A program made the translations under genes and the position numbers. From Phycisphaerales bacterium (GTDB lineage Bacteria > Planctomycetota > Phycisphaerae > Phycisphaerales > UBA1924), in assembly GCA_020427395.1 (NCBI GenBank), contig JAGQON010000015.1:28609-92608 (forward strand): a stretch of DNA of 64,000 nt, given 5' to 3'. Below are positions 42,491 through 51,771 of the stretch, piece by piece. The notes under the pieces were generated by a model. It did no database searches. It had not been told where the DNA came from and saw only the letters and a program-made list of their open reading frames with translations. Position 1 is the stretch's first letter, and every line of letters begins with the position of its first letter.

Positions 42491-43756
42491 TCAGATTGGG
42501 TCTGGAATCTCGGCTTGCTCCGAAATCTCCGCTTCAGATGCCATTGACTTCTTGTGCTTGAAAAGCAGCACGAAGATGATCAGGACGACGAGTGCGAAGA
42601 TCGTGGGGAATATCCAGAGAGATTTCCAATCGACGACACCCAGGTCGTTCTTGGACCGCTCAAAGATCACGCCCATCAGCTGTGCCCCGATCAGCATGCC
42701 CAAACCCTGTGTAAGCAGCACAAAGAACCCCTGCGCCTGGCCTCGGATCTTGGGACCAGACTCATTGTCGACATAGATCTGCCCAGTGACAAAGAAGAAG
42801 TCGTAGCAGATTCCGTGCAATGCGATGCCGATGAGGATCATCCAGTAGACCTGATCCGGCGCGGCCATTGCAAACAAGGCGTATCGAATGACCCACGCCA
42901 GCATGCCCACGGCGAGCATCCATTTCACGCCCAGTCGAACGAAGAAGAAGGGCATGACGAGCATGAAGAAGATCTCGGACATCTGACCGAATGACATTGT
43001 CTGTGCGATCTTCTCGATGCCCATCTCACCGACATAGGTGCCCGCGAAAGCGTAATAGGCTGATAGCGGGATACAGACAAGGAACGAGCAGAGGCAGAAC
43101 ACGGCGAAAGAACGACGCTTAAGGAGCACAAGAGAATCGAGCCCGAGCGCATCTCGGAAGGAGAACGGCTTGCCCTTGCTCGGTGCAGGTGTGTGCGGCA
43201 GGAAGAAACTGAACACGCCCAGGAGTACCCCGGCACCGCCTGCGAGGTAGAACATGTTGGCGGAGGTATCGAACTTGAGCTGAGAGATCACGAGGTTGGC
43301 GATGATCCAGCCGATCGTGCCGAACACCCGAATCATCGGGAACTGCTTCTCCGAGTTGGTCATGTTGTGCATTGCCAACGAACTTGTGAGCCCGAGCGTC
43401 GGCATGTAGCACAGCATGTGCAGCAAAATGGCCGCGATAAAGAGGATACTTGAGGATTGGGCGGCGGTCGGCGCAAAGCAGAGGATCGCGCCACCGATGA
43501 TGTGAAGTGCCGCCAGGACGCGTTCGGAGGCAAAGAACCGGTCCGCAATCATCCCAAGGAAGAACGGCGAGACGATGGCCGCGATCGGGCCCACGGTGTA
43601 CGCCGTGGCGATCGCCTCGCTCATCCCGTTGCTGTTCATGTACGGACCCATGGTCACATACCAGGCCCCCCAGACAAAGAACTGGAGGAACATCATGACG
43701 GAGAGTTGGGTGAAGACCACGCCGCCGAACTTGTGGTGGGGTTGCTGATCTGACAT
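42491..43756 (-). CDS. MFS transporter, nucleoside:proton symporter-like
   Basis: A 421-residue membrane protein with about 12 predicted spans. ATG 43756 ([12 protein letters not shown]) is preferred to an upstream in-frame start. The opening [27 protein letters not shown] is characteristic of the NupG/XapB-like nucleoside transporter family; later spans include [21 protein letters not shown] and [30 protein letters not shown]. It is embedded among sugar-oxidoreductase genes, so it probably imports the sugar, keto-sugar or nucleoside handled by the cytoplasmic enzymes. Confidence 0.87.
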   Translation of the reverse strand: MSDQQPHHKFGGVVFTQLSVMMFLQFFVWGAWYVTMGPYMNSNGMSEAIATAYTVGPIAAIVSPFFLGMIADRFFASERVLAALHIIGGAILCFAPTAAQSSSILFIAAILLHMLCYMPTLGLTSSLAMHNMTNSEKQFPMIRVFGTIGWIIANLVISQLKFDTSANMFYLAGGAGVLLGVFSFFLPHTPAPSKGKPFSFRDALGLDSLVLLKRRSFAVFCLCSFLVCIPLSAYYAFAGTYVGEMGIEKIAQTMSFGQMSEIFFMLVMPFFFVRLGVKWMLAVGMLAWVIRYALFAMAAPDQVYWMILIGIALHGICYDFFFVTGQIYVDNESGPKIRGQAQGFFVLLTQGLGMLIGAQLMGVIFERSKNDLGVVDWKSLWIFPTIFALVVLIIFVLLFKHKKSMASEAEISEQAEIPDPI

Positions 43757-43848
43757 CGTTGTGTATCCTGCTTGTGCGTACACTGAATCGTGCGTCCGCA
43801 GAGCGTACCAGAAAGTTCTTGCTCCCGCTACCGCCCGGAGACCCGATC

Positions 43849-44853
43849 ATGCCTAGACCCGTCACGATGTTCACCGGCCAGTGGGCCGACATGCCGCTCA
43901 GAGAACTCGCCCGAAAGGCCAGCGAATGGGGGTTTGATGGGCTCGAGCTTGCGTGCTGGGGCGATCATTTCGAGGTCGAACGCGCCCTGAGTGAGGACGG
44001 CTATTGCCAGGGACAGCTGGACCTGCTCGCGGAGTACGATCTGGCCTGTTTCGCGATCTCCAACCACCTCGTGGGTCAGGCGGTCAGCGACCCAATTGAT
44101 CCACGCCACAAGGCGATTGTCCCCGAGCGGATCTGGGGCGACGGCTCGCCCGAGGGCGTCCAGCAAAGGGCGGCCCAGGAGATGATCGACACCGCCCACG
44201 CCGCCCAGAGGCTCGGCGTTGGCGTCGTCAACGGCTTCACGGGTTCACCGGTCTGGCATAAGCTCTACTTCTTCCCGCCCACCAGCGAGTCGGACATCGA
44301 CGCGGGCTACGAGCTGTTCGCCCGACAATGGACGCCGATCCTCGACGCGTACCGCGAAGCTGGCGTTGGGTTCGCTCTCGAGGTGCACCCGACCGAGATC
44401 GCCTACGACATCGTGACCTTCGAGCGGGCGCTCGACGCGCTCGATCATCATCCCGCGTTCGGCATCAACTTCGATCCGTCGCACCTGATCTGGCAGGGCA
44501 TCGACCCGGTCAAGCTCATCAACGCCTTCCCTGAGCGCATTTTCCATGTCCATGTCAAGGACGCCGCGACGACGCTCGACGGCACCAACTCCATCCTCGG
44601 CGGGCACCTCGGCTTCGGCGATCACCGGCGAGGCTGGGACTTCCGCTCGCCAGGGCACGGTGATGTCGACTTCGGCGGGATCATCCGGGCCCTCAACCGG
44701 ATCGGGTACGAGGGCCCGCTGAGCGTGGAATGGGAGGACAGCGCGATGGACCGGGAGCACGGAGCAGAGGAGTCGTGCGCGTTCGTGCGTTCCATCGACT
44801 TCCCTGCCTCAGGTCGTGCATTTGACAGTGCTTTCGATAAGGAAGAGCAGTGA
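43849..44853 (+). CDS. Cytoplasmic sugar isomerase/epimerase-like TIM-barrel protein
   Basis: A 334-residue barrel protein; ATG 43849 has CGGAG upstream and the frame before it is low-complexity and partly in the divergent promoter region. Barrel blocks: [76 protein letters not shown] (metal Glu), [17 protein letters not shown] (metal Asp), [26 protein letters not shown] (metal Glu). Its stop overlaps the start of the next oxidoreductase gene (TGATG). Confidence 0.87.
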   Translation: MPRPVTMFTGQWADMPLRELARKASEWGFDGLELACWGDHFEVERALSEDGYCQGQLDLLAEYDLACFAISNHLVGQAVSDPIDPRHKAIVPERIWGDGSPEGVQQRAAQEMIDTAHAAQRLGVGVVNGFTGSPVWHKLYFFPPTSESDIDAGYELFARQWTPILDAYREAGVGFALEVHPTEIAYDIVTFERALDALDHHPAFGINFDPSHLIWQGIDPVKLINAFPERIFHVHVKDAATTLDGTNSILGGHLGFGDHRRGWDFRSPGHGDVDFGGIIRALNRIGYEGPLSVEWEDSAMDREHGAEESCAFVRSIDFPASGRAFDSAFDKEEQ

Positions 44854-45998
44854 TGGTAGATCGGCTCAGCTACGCGATGATCGGAGGCGGGATCGGTGCA
44901 TTCATCGGCGAGGTCCACCGCAGGGCCATCTCGCTCGATGACCGCGCAACGCTGGTCGCGGGAGCGTTGTCCTCGACACCCGAGAAATCCAAGCAGAGCG
45001 CGGCGCAGCTCGGGCTGGACCCGGATCGCAGCTACGGCAGCTACGAGGAACTCTTCGAGCGTGAATCCGCCCGCGATGATCGTGTCGACTTTGTATCGAT
45101 TGTGACACCCAACGACACACACTACCCCATCGCGAAGATGGCCCTCAAGCACGGATTCCATGTGGTGCTCGATAAGCCCGCGACCCATACAAGTGAGCAG
45201 GCAAATGAGCTGGCCTCGATCGCGGAGTCCAATGGGCTCGTGTGCTGCGTGACCTACAACTACACCGGCTACCCGATGGTGCGCCAGGCCCGCGCGATGA
45301 TCGCGGCGGGGGAGTTGGGGACTATCCGCAAGGTCTACGCCGAATACCACCAGGGCTGGCTCGCGAGTGATCTGGAAGTATCAGGCCAGAAGCAGGCCGC
45401 GTGGCGGGTCGATCCCAAGCGGGCCGGCCTGGGTGGCGCTCTGGGGGATATCGGCACGCACGCCGAGAACCTGCTCGCGTTCGTCACCGGGCTGGAGATC
45501 CAGACGCTGCACGCAAACCTCAACTCGTTCGTGCCCGGGCGGGCACTCGACGACGATGCCAGCGTCATGATGCAATTCACCAATGGGGCCCACGGCGTGC
45601 TCACGGCGTCGCAGATCTGCATCGGCGAGGGCAACGGACTGACCCTTCGCGTGCACGGCGATAGGGGCTCGCTCTGGTGGCGGCAGGAATCTCCCGACGA
45701 GCTTCGCGTCGCGTTGCTGGATCAGAACCCGGTGATCTATTCTCGCGGGGGGGCGGGGCTCCATGATGACGCGGCCATCTCCGCCCGCATCCCGCAGGGC
45801 CACCCGGAGGGGTACCTCGAGGCGTTCGGAAACATCTATAAGGGTGCCATCGACGCGATCTTCGCCAAGCGGGATGGTCATGAACCCTCACGACTCGCCC
45901 AGCTGATCCCGAGTATTGTGGACGGCGAGCGGGGCGTTCGCTTCGTCGAGCGATGCGTGCAGAGCGCGAAGAAAAACGCCCAGTTGGACTGGGCGTAA
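44853..45998 (+). CDS. Cytoplasmic Gfo/Idh/MocA oxidoreductase with DKP motif
   Basis: A 381-residue enzyme starting at ATG 44853 in a TGATG overlap, with GGAAGAG upstream. The N-terminus is LSYAMIGGGIGAFIGEVHRR; the catalytic EKP is Asp107-Lys108-Pro109 (HVVLDKPATHT), a conservative change that keeps Lys. The C-terminal domain contains KRAGLGGALGDIGTHAENLLAFVTG. The coding end (KKNAQLDWA) also forms the hairpin that terminates the opposite strand transcript. With the TIM-barrel gene before it, it forms the second cytoplasmic isomerase-oxidoreductase pair. Confidence 0.9.
   Translation: MVDRLSYAMIGGGIGAFIGEVHRRAISLDDRATLVAGALSSTPEKSKQSAAQLGLDPDRSYGSYEELFERESARDDRVDFVSIVTPNDTHYPIAKMALKHGFHVVLDKPATHTSEQANELASIAESNGLVCCVTYNYTGYPMVRQARAMIAAGELGTIRKVYAEYHQGWLASDLEVSGQKQAAWRVDPKRAGLGGALGDIGTHAENLLAFVTGLEIQTLHANLNSFVPGRALDDDASVMMQFTNGAHGVLTASQICIGEGNGLTLRVHGDRGSLWWRQESPDELRVALLDQNPVIYSRGGAGLHDDAAISARIPQGHPEGYLEAFGNIYKGAIDAIFAKRDGHEPSRLAQLIPSIVDGERGVRFVERCVQSAKKNAQLDWA
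45972..45996 (-). terminator. Intrinsic terminator for the DUF1080 gene, inside the convergent coding region
   Basis: On the minus strand an 8-bp stem ACGCCCAG / CTGGGCGT with a 5-base loop is followed by five T, 27 bases after the DUF1080 stop codon. It lies within the last codons of the plus-strand oxidoreductase gene. Confidence 0.75.
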
Positions 45999-46022
45999 TC
46001 TGAAGATCATGGCAATGTTCGA

Positions 46023-47219
46023 TCAGTCGAGCGGAAGCACTCGGTAGTCACGGAACTCGATGACATTGCCGGGATGATGCCCCTGCACGGCCAGATGACC
46101 ATCGTTGAACTGATCAAGGTGCGTATCGACGAACACAATGCCGTTGATCCAGGTGCGGATGTGATCACCTTCAACGCGGATACGGTAGTCGAACCATGCG
46201 TTGTCCTTGGTGATCGGGCCACCCATGCCCGGCCCTGACTCGGGCCATGCGGCGTTGTAGATACAGCCCGTGTAGTTCTTCGGATCGTGCTGATCAACCT
46301 GGGCCTCATAGCCGTTGGGCCACGGGTTGTTGGGATCGGGGTTCGGGGTTACGCGGAAATACATGCCCGAGTTGCCCTTGGTGTTGACCCGAACCAGCGA
46401 TCGCAGTTCGAAGTTAGTGAAGGTTGCCTTGGAGAACAGGTGCCCCGGGCCGTCGCGGCCGACGAGCGTGCCGCCCTCGTTAGCCCACTTCGTGTTGTCA
46501 TGAGCGAACCAGTTGTTCAGGTTCTCATCGATCATGCGCACCATGCCCTCGGGCTCGGGGTCGGGCGAGAGGTCTTTGATTTTGATATTCCGGTAGCGGA
46601 ACGGGTGCCCATGGTCCTGGATCGAGATATAGCCGGTGGTTGCACGAGCGTTGAGCGGCATCTTCTGATCGGGCTGACGGAAGTACCCGCGGTCGTCGAG
46701 CTTCTGATCCGAGTGGATCTTGATGCCGTTGAGCCAGACATTGAGCGTGTCGCCTACGAGCGAGATGCGGTAGCTGTTCCAGTTGCCCGCCTCATGCACG
46801 GCCATCGCGTCGGGGACGATCGCCTCGTACACCGCGCCGCAGTTGTGCTCGTTTGGTTCTTCGCCTGCAGTATCAAGGATCTGCACTTCAAAGCCGGTGA
46901 ACGCGGGGTCACCGTTGGATGAGCCACGCAGGCCAACGCCCGAGTTGCCGCCCTCTGGCATCCAGAAGTCGAGAGTAAGCTCGAAATCGCGGTACATTTT
47001 ATCTGTACGCAGCCACCAGCCGCTGCCGGGTTTGACGGTGACAATCTCGCCATCCTCCACACCCCACGCGCTGACGTCGCCCTCGCAGGTCCAGCCTGTG
47101 AGGTCTTTGCCATTGAAAAGATCAACCCAGCCATCTTTGTGTTTGGAGGTTTGGGTGGTGGCGCAGGCGCAGAGCGAAATCATCGCGGCGCTGAACAATG
47201 CGGTCATCGTTTTGATCAC
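46023..47219 (-). CDS. Two-domain DUF1080 (3-keto-disaccharide hydrolase-like) lipoprotein
   Basis: A 398-residue exported protein. The signal ends with a lipobox-like ISLCAC (Cys18 or Cys20), so it is probably a lipoprotein. Two DUF1080/concanavalin-like domains follow: about 30-215 (WVDLFNGKDLTGWTCEGD, NSGVGLRGS, GFEVQILDTAGEEP, WNSYRISLVGDTLNVWLNGIKI) and about 225-398 (NLNNWFAHDN, NSGMYFRVTP, GYEAQVDQHDPKNYTGCIYN, WFDYRIRVEGDHIRTWINGI). Some members of this family hydrolyse 3-keto-glycosides made by Gfo/Idh/MocA oxidoreductases. Next to three Tat-type genes on the same strand, that is the most likely role here; family assignment is firm, activity is inference. Confidence 0.88.
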   Translation of the reverse strand: MIKTMTALFSAAMISLCACATTQTSKHKDGWVDLFNGKDLTGWTCEGDVSAWGVEDGEIVTVKPGSGWWLRTDKMYRDFELTLDFWMPEGGNSGVGLRGSSNGDPAFTGFEVQILDTAGEEPNEHNCGAVYEAIVPDAMAVHEAGNWNSYRISLVGDTLNVWLNGIKIHSDQKLDDRGYFRQPDQKMPLNARATTGYISIQDHGHPFRYRNIKIKDLSPDPEPEGMVRMIDENLNNWFAHDNTKWANEGGTLVGRDGPGHLFSKATFTNFELRSLVRVNTKGNSGMYFRVTPNPDPNNPWPNGYEAQVDQHDPKNYTGCIYNAAWPESGPGMGGPITKDNAWFDYRIRVEGDHIRTWINGIVFVDTHLDQFNDGHLAVQGHHPGNVIEFRDYRVLPLD

Positions 47220-47269
47220 AAGTCACTCCTGTGTGTGATGTGGTGGTCGGTCGAACAGATACATTGCGG

Positions 47270-48181
47270 TTATGCTTCGTCGGGCTCGACCGCACGATAG
47301 GCCTCAATAAGTGCAATCTCGCCCTCTTTCCCGCCCTGCGAGAGACCGTGCTCCATACCCAGGATGCCGGTGAATCCCTTGTCGCGGATGTGGGTAAAGA
47401 CCTTTTTGTAGTTGATCTCCCCCGTGGTCGGCTCGCGACGCCCTGGGTTGTCGCCGATCTGAAAGTAAGCGATCTCGTCCCAGGCACGATCGATATTGGG
47501 GATCAGGTTCCCCTCGGTGACCTGCTGGTGGTAGAGGTCGTCAAGGATCTTGCAGGCCGGGGAGTCCACGGCTCGGCAGATCTCGTACGCGTGCCCCATC
47601 TCCGCAAGCAGCATGTTGGGGTGGTCTCTTGGGTTGAGCGGCTCAAGCACCATGGTCAACTCGGCTGGAGCGAGTATGTCACTCGCCCGGCGCAGCATCT
47701 CCACGGCGTAGGCCGTCTGGTAGGACAACTCGATCCGGGGATGGCGCGTGCCGAGCACCACCGTGGCCCACTTCGCGTTGACACGCTTGGCGATCTCGAC
47801 CGCGCTGCGTGCCTCATCGAGGAACTTCTCCATATCGCCCTGGTCGTTGCGGGAGAAGGTCGGCGACCAGGCAGTCGAAGGATTGAGCACGAACACGCCC
47901 ATCTCGATGTCGAGGCGAGTCATCGCATCTGCGATCTTTTTCTGCTCTTCTTCGGAACGCCCCCCCATGCCGTTATCTTCCCAGGCGCGGAAACCGACAT
48001 CTGCGGCGAACTCGAGCTGCGAGATCGGGTCGTCGCCAGCATGGTTCCGGAACATGCCGAAGTGCGGGGCGAACTTCACTGTAAACGGGCGATCGCCCAT
48101 GCGGGTGTTCTCTTTTCCAACACCGATGGTGGCCGCGGCACCGAGGGCACCCGTGCTGGCGATAAAGTCTCTGCGATTCAT
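47270..48181 (-). CDS. Tat-exported hydroxypyruvate isomerase-like TIM-barrel protein
   Basis: A 303-residue protein. ATG 48181 has AAAGG upstream and gives the Tat signal MNRRDFIASTGALGAAATIG. The barrel is of the hydroxypyruvate isomerase type: FTVKFAPHFGMF, LEFAADVGFRAWEDNG, AKWATVVLGTRHP, LTMVLEPLNPRDHP (metal Glu), CKILDDLYHQQVTEGNL (metal Asp), IAYFQIGDNPGRREPTTGEINY and FTGILGMEHGLS (metal Glu). An exported copy is unlikely to do hydroxypyruvate isomerisation; action on a sugar released by the neighbouring DUF1080 protein is a better guess. Confidence 0.85.
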   Translation of the reverse strand: MNRRDFIASTGALGAAATIGVGKENTRMGDRPFTVKFAPHFGMFRNHAGDDPISQLEFAADVGFRAWEDNGMGGRSEEEQKKIADAMTRLDIEMGVFVLNPSTAWSPTFSRNDQGDMEKFLDEARSAVEIAKRVNAKWATVVLGTRHPRIELSYQTAYAVEMLRRASDILAPAELTMVLEPLNPRDHPNMLLAEMGHAYEICRAVDSPACKILDDLYHQQVTEGNLIPNIDRAWDEIAYFQIGDNPGRREPTTGEINYKKVFTHIRDKGFTGILGMEHGLSQGGKEGEIALIEAYRAVEPDEA

Positions 48182-48192
48182 GGGCACCTTTC

Positions 48193-49473
48193 TCAGATGA
48201 GTGGGGTCTTGCCGGGCACGGCCACCGGGCGGACGGGGAGGTCGCTGAACGAGTACGCGTTCGGCGAGAGATCGAGCTGCGAGCTAAGCGCCTGCTCCCA
48301 GGTGATGCTTTTGCCCGTGTAAGCGCTCATCCGACCCATGATGGCCGTGAGCGTCGATTCGGCGACTCGCTTGGCTTCGTTGAGGTAGCGGCCCTCGCCA
48401 AGGATCGAGGCGATCAGGTCGACATGTTCCTGCTCGTACGGGTTTCGATTGTCCGCGGCGAAACGCCACTCGCTGCCGCCTGTGATCACGGCGTATCCGG
48501 GGCGAGAGACCGAGCGTGCCTTGCTGCCCACGATGACCTCCTCGACGCGTCCGGCACAGCCGTCGATCTGACGGCACATCGACTGCATGGTCATCCCGTC
48601 GGTGTACTCGTACTCGATCGAGAAGTGGTCAAAGATATTGCCATACTTCGCATTGGTGCGGACTTCTCGCCCACCCATACCCGTGGCCTTCACCGGAGGC
48701 CCGTCCTTGGCCCAGTTGATCACATCGATATTGTGAATGTGCTGCTCGCAGATGTGATCGCCGGAGAGCCAGGTGAAGTAGAGCCAGTTTCGGCACTGCC
48801 ACTCCATATCGCTGTACTCAGGCTTGCGGTCGTGTACCCAGAGCCCGCCCTGATTCCAGTAGCAGCTGGCGCTGACAATCTCACCGAGTTCGCCGTCGTT
48901 GACCCGCTTCATGAGTGAGAGGTATGAGTTCTCGTGTCGACGCTGCGTGCCCGCGACCACCGAGAGTGCCTTCTGCTTCGCGCGTGCCCCGGCATCAAGG
49001 ACCTTGCGGATTCCTGCGGGGTCAACCGCGACGGGCTTCTCCATGAACACATGCTTGCCTGCGTGGATAGCGGCATCGAAATGGATCGGGCGGAAGTGGG
49101 GCGGTGTCGCGAGGATGACATAATCAATATTGTCGATCGCGAGCAGCTGCTTGTAGGCATCAAACCCAACGAACTTATGCGCAGGGTCGACCTTCACGCG
49201 ATCACCAAAGTCATCGTTCTCAGACAGCCAGCCGTACGAGCCGTTGAGGCGATCCTCGAAGAGATCCGCCATCGCCACGATATTGACATTCGGGTGGGCG
49301 GCCAGTGCATTCACGGCAGCGCCCGTGCCTCGACCACCGCAGCCGATGACACCGACGCGGATCGTGTCATCAGTGCGATAAGTGAGCCCGGACGCCAGCG
49401 CGGAAGGGACGAGCGAGGCCGCCCCGAGGATCGCGGATGATCTCACAAAGTCCCGTCGTGTCCAATCGTTCAT
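48193..49473 (-). CDS. Tat-exported Gfo/Idh/MocA oxidoreductase
   Basis: A 426-residue protein. ATG 49473 begins a Tat signal (DWTRRDFVRSSAILGAASLV, Arg6-Arg7); the 96 residues available upstream in frame are Arg-rich shadow sequence of the next gene. The Rossmann domain has IRVGVIGCGGRGTGA and intact Glu135-Lys136-Pro137 (HVFMEKPVAVD). The C-terminal domain has WLYFTWLSGDHICEQHIHNIDVINW, typical of exported planctomycete members, with the catalytic-type HxxxxD pattern. It is one of four Tat-type members in the window. Confidence 0.9.
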   Translation of the reverse strand: MNDWTRRDFVRSSAILGAASLVPSALASGLTYRTDDTIRVGVIGCGGRGTGAAVNALAAHPNVNIVAMADLFEDRLNGSYGWLSENDDFGDRVKVDPAHKFVGFDAYKQLLAIDNIDYVILATPPHFRPIHFDAAIHAGKHVFMEKPVAVDPAGIRKVLDAGARAKQKALSVVAGTQRRHENSYLSLMKRVNDGELGEIVSASCYWNQGGLWVHDRKPEYSDMEWQCRNWLYFTWLSGDHICEQHIHNIDVINWAKDGPPVKATGMGGREVRTNAKYGNIFDHFSIEYEYTDGMTMQSMCRQIDGCAGRVEEVIVGSKARSVSRPGYAVITGGSEWRFAADNRNPYEQEHVDLIASILGEGRYLNEAKRVAESTLTAIMGRMSAYTGKSITWEQALSSQLDLSPNAYSFSDLPVRPVAVPGKTPLI

Positions 49474-49493
49474 GTCTTTGATCTCCCTATCCG

Positions 49494-50417
49494 TCAGGGG
49501 CGTCGTTTGAGTGTTGAGAATACACGATCCATGCGGTTGGCGATCTCGGCGAGGCGTTCGCGCCCACCGCCGCCCACCTCGGCCGAGGCCCAGCCGGTGT
49601 AGCGAATGTCGTCGAGGGCGGCGCAGACGCGTTCCCATCCCGCATCGCCTTCGCCGATTTTGACCCCGAATCCCTTCCAGAGCCCTTCGTCGTTCCGCTT
49701 CTGGCGCGAGAAGTCTTTCACATCCAGTTTCTTGATCCGCTCGCCAAGCGTCTCGATCCACTGATCCGGGTAGCCGTAGTTCACCACATTACCGATGTCG
49801 AAGTACCAGCCGACACGCTGCGACTTGAACTCGTCGACATAGCGGGCGGCCTCGATGGGCGAGAGCAGGAAGTTATTCCAGACATTTTCAAATGCGATGT
49901 CGATTCCGAGTTGCTCGGCCAGCGGGACAAGCTCGCCGATCTCATGCTTCGAGCGTGCGTAGGCCTCCTCGTACGGCATCGATTCGTTGACGACCGCAGG
50001 CACCACGAGCACACTCGACCCGCCGAGTGACTTGCAATCGTTGAGCGCCTGCTCCAACGCCGCCTTGGCATCTTCGCGGACCTGCTTGTCCGGGTGATTG
50101 AAGGGCTTGGACCAGTGCGTCGAGAGCACGACGCCCGGTACCACCAGCCCGGTCGCGAGCATCGCATCCCGAACCTCGCTCGCATCCCAGTTGCCGGGCG
50201 AGTCCATTTCAATGCCGTCGAAGGCGCACGCATTGACGACCTCAAACTTTTCGAGGATCGTCTCGCCCTCGCCGATCATACCGAACTTGAGTGATTTGCG
50301 GATCCGCTTATCCTCACTGCGAACGGGAGGGACGGCAATACCAGTAGCCATCGCCACGCCGGCAATTCCCAATGCCGTTCCCGATGCGATGAACCGCCTG
50401 CGATCAATCTCGTGCAT
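49494..50417 (-). CDS. Tat-exported sugar isomerase/epimerase-like TIM-barrel protein
   Basis: A 307-residue protein. A Tat signal covers about 1-33 (IDRRRFIASGTALGIAGVAMATGI). Barrel blocks: SLKFGMIGEGETILEKFEVVNACAFDGIEMDSPGN, LGGSSVLVVPAVVNES, IDIAFENVWNNFLLSP (metal Glu), VGWYFDIGNVVNYGYPDQW (metal Asp), IKKLDVKDFSRQK, YTGWASAEVGGG (metal Glu). It lies between two Tat-type Gfo/Idh/MocA genes on the same strand with gaps of 20 and 10 bases, forming an exported isomerase-oxidoreductase operon. Confidence 0.87.
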   Translation of the reverse strand: MHEIDRRRFIASGTALGIAGVAMATGIAVPPVRSEDKRIRKSLKFGMIGEGETILEKFEVVNACAFDGIEMDSPGNWDASEVRDAMLATGLVVPGVVLSTHWSKPFNHPDKQVREDAKAALEQALNDCKSLGGSSVLVVPAVVNESMPYEEAYARSKHEIGELVPLAEQLGIDIAFENVWNNFLLSPIEAARYVDEFKSQRVGWYFDIGNVVNYGYPDQWIETLGERIKKLDVKDFSRQKRNDEGLWKGFGVKIGEGDAGWERVCAALDDIRYTGWASAEVGGGGRERLAEIANRMDRVFSTLKRRP

Positions 50418-50427
50418 TGTGTACCCC

Positions 50428-51771
50428 TCAGATCAGTGCCGTCTTGCCCGGCATCGGGCGTTGTGGTGTGCTGCGAGCGTCGAGCTCCCAGGGTTGCTCG
50501 TTAAGGTTCTCACTCGAGTTCAATGCCTGATCCCAGGTCACAACCTGCCCTGTATACGCGGCCATGCGACCCATGATCGCCAGCAATGATGAGTGACTCA
50601 TAAACACGCCGTCATTGACCGGGCTGGCATCACGGATGGCCTTGAACAGCACATCGTGCTCGCGCTGGTACATGTCATTACCGCCTGCGCTGCCCTTCCA
50701 GGGCGACTCGCCCTCGATAACATGGGTGCCGTTCCACGGTTGCATGGTGCAGTTGCCGGCGCTACCGAGGAAGTACGCCGAGTTGTCCGAGGGTGTGTTC
50801 GGCCAGTGGCGGCACATGTGGTACGCTCGAACCCCGTTGCCGTACTCATAGATAATCGAGAAGTGGTCCCAGACATTCCCTGTCTCGGGACGCTCCTCGC
50901 GGGTCTGTCGCCCACCGACGGCGAAGCACCTCAACGGAGGCTGATCCTTCATCGCCCACGCGATCCAGTCGATCGCATGCACGGCCTGCTCGGCGACATG
51001 GTCCGCGCTCAGCGGCGTGAAGTATTGCCAGTTCCGCAGTTGGAACTCTGCGTCACTCCATTCGGGCTTACGGACTTTGGGCGCGACCCAGCCTGTGGTG
51101 TTGTAGGTGGTTTGAATCGTGTGCAGATCCCCGATGCCGCCCGCGTGAAGCTTCTCAAAGGTCTCCCGAACCTGATCCTGATAGCGCCAGCAGAAACCCG
51201 ACATCAGTGAAAGGCTCTTCTGACTGGCCATGCGAGCAGACTCGAGCACGCTCCGTACACCTGTCGCGTCAACCGCCACCGGCTTCTCGCAAAAGACATG
51301 CTTGCCCGCTTCGACCGAGGCACGCAAATGCTCGGGGCGGAACCCGGGCGGGGTCGTGAGGATCATGACATCAACGCCCGACGCGAGCACTTTGTGGATC
51401 GCATCCAGTCCGGAGAACTGACGACTCTCAACCTGTACTTTCTTCGCCCATTTGTCCGTGCCCTGCTCATCATCAAGATCGAGCATCGCGTTGCGGACAT
51501 AGCCAAGGCAGGGCTCGATCTTGTCCGCAAACACATCGCCCATCGCCCAGAGCACCGTGCCCGGGTCCGCCTGCAAGGCCTGAATCACGGCCCCTGTCCC
51601 TCGCCCGCCGCAGCCAACCACGCCAACTTTCAATATCTGATCAACACGCGTATTGACAAACCCGAAACTCGGGCGGGCGAAGATCGCGGCCGCGCCGATC
51701 GCAGCACTGGCGGCCGTGAATGATCGCCGGGACATCAGTCGGTTTGGATCCGTTGCGTGTGGTTCATTCAT
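50428..51771 (-). CDS. Tat-exported Gfo/Idh/MocA oxidoreductase
   Basis: A 447-residue protein. The chosen ATG 51771 overlaps the end of the upstream FGE-like gene by 8 bases; an ATG at 51735, directly before the Tat motif SRRSFTAASAAIGAAAIFA, is an alternative. The Rossmann domain has LKVGVVGCGGRGTGAVIQ, and Glu151-Lys152-Pro153 is intact (HVFCEKPVAVD). The C-terminal domain has WQYFTPLSADHVAEQAVHAIDWIAW. It strongly resembles the gene at 48193-49473, suggesting duplication and divergence within the region. Confidence 0.9.
   Translation of the reverse strand: MNEPHATDPNRLMSRRSFTAASAAIGAAAIFARPSFGFVNTRVDQILKVGVVGCGGRGTGAVIQALQADPGTVLWAMGDVFADKIEPCLGYVRNAMLDLDDEQGTDKWAKKVQVESRQFSGLDAIHKVLASGVDVMILTTPPGFRPEHLRASVEAGKHVFCEKPVAVDATGVRSVLESARMASQKSLSLMSGFCWRYQDQVRETFEKLHAGGIGDLHTIQTTYNTTGWVAPKVRKPEWSDAEFQLRNWQYFTPLSADHVAEQAVHAIDWIAWAMKDQPPLRCFAVGGRQTREERPETGNVWDHFSIIYEYGNGVRAYHMCRHWPNTPSDNSAYFLGSAGNCTMQPWNGTHVIEGESPWKGSAGGNDMYQREHDVLFKAIRDASPVNDGVFMSHSSLLAIMGRMAAYTGQVVTWDQALNSSENLNEQPWELDARSTPQRPMPGKTALI

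Noticed and set aside
47270..48181. Housekeeping hydroxypyruvate isomerase
   Set aside because: It carries a Tat signal and sits among exported sugar oxidoreductases, so glyoxylate metabolism is unlikely.
48193..49761. Extended 522-residue oxidoreductase with an Arg-rich N-terminus
   Set aside because: The first 96 codons are antisense-type shadow of the neighbouring coding region; the Tat signal marks the true start at 49473.
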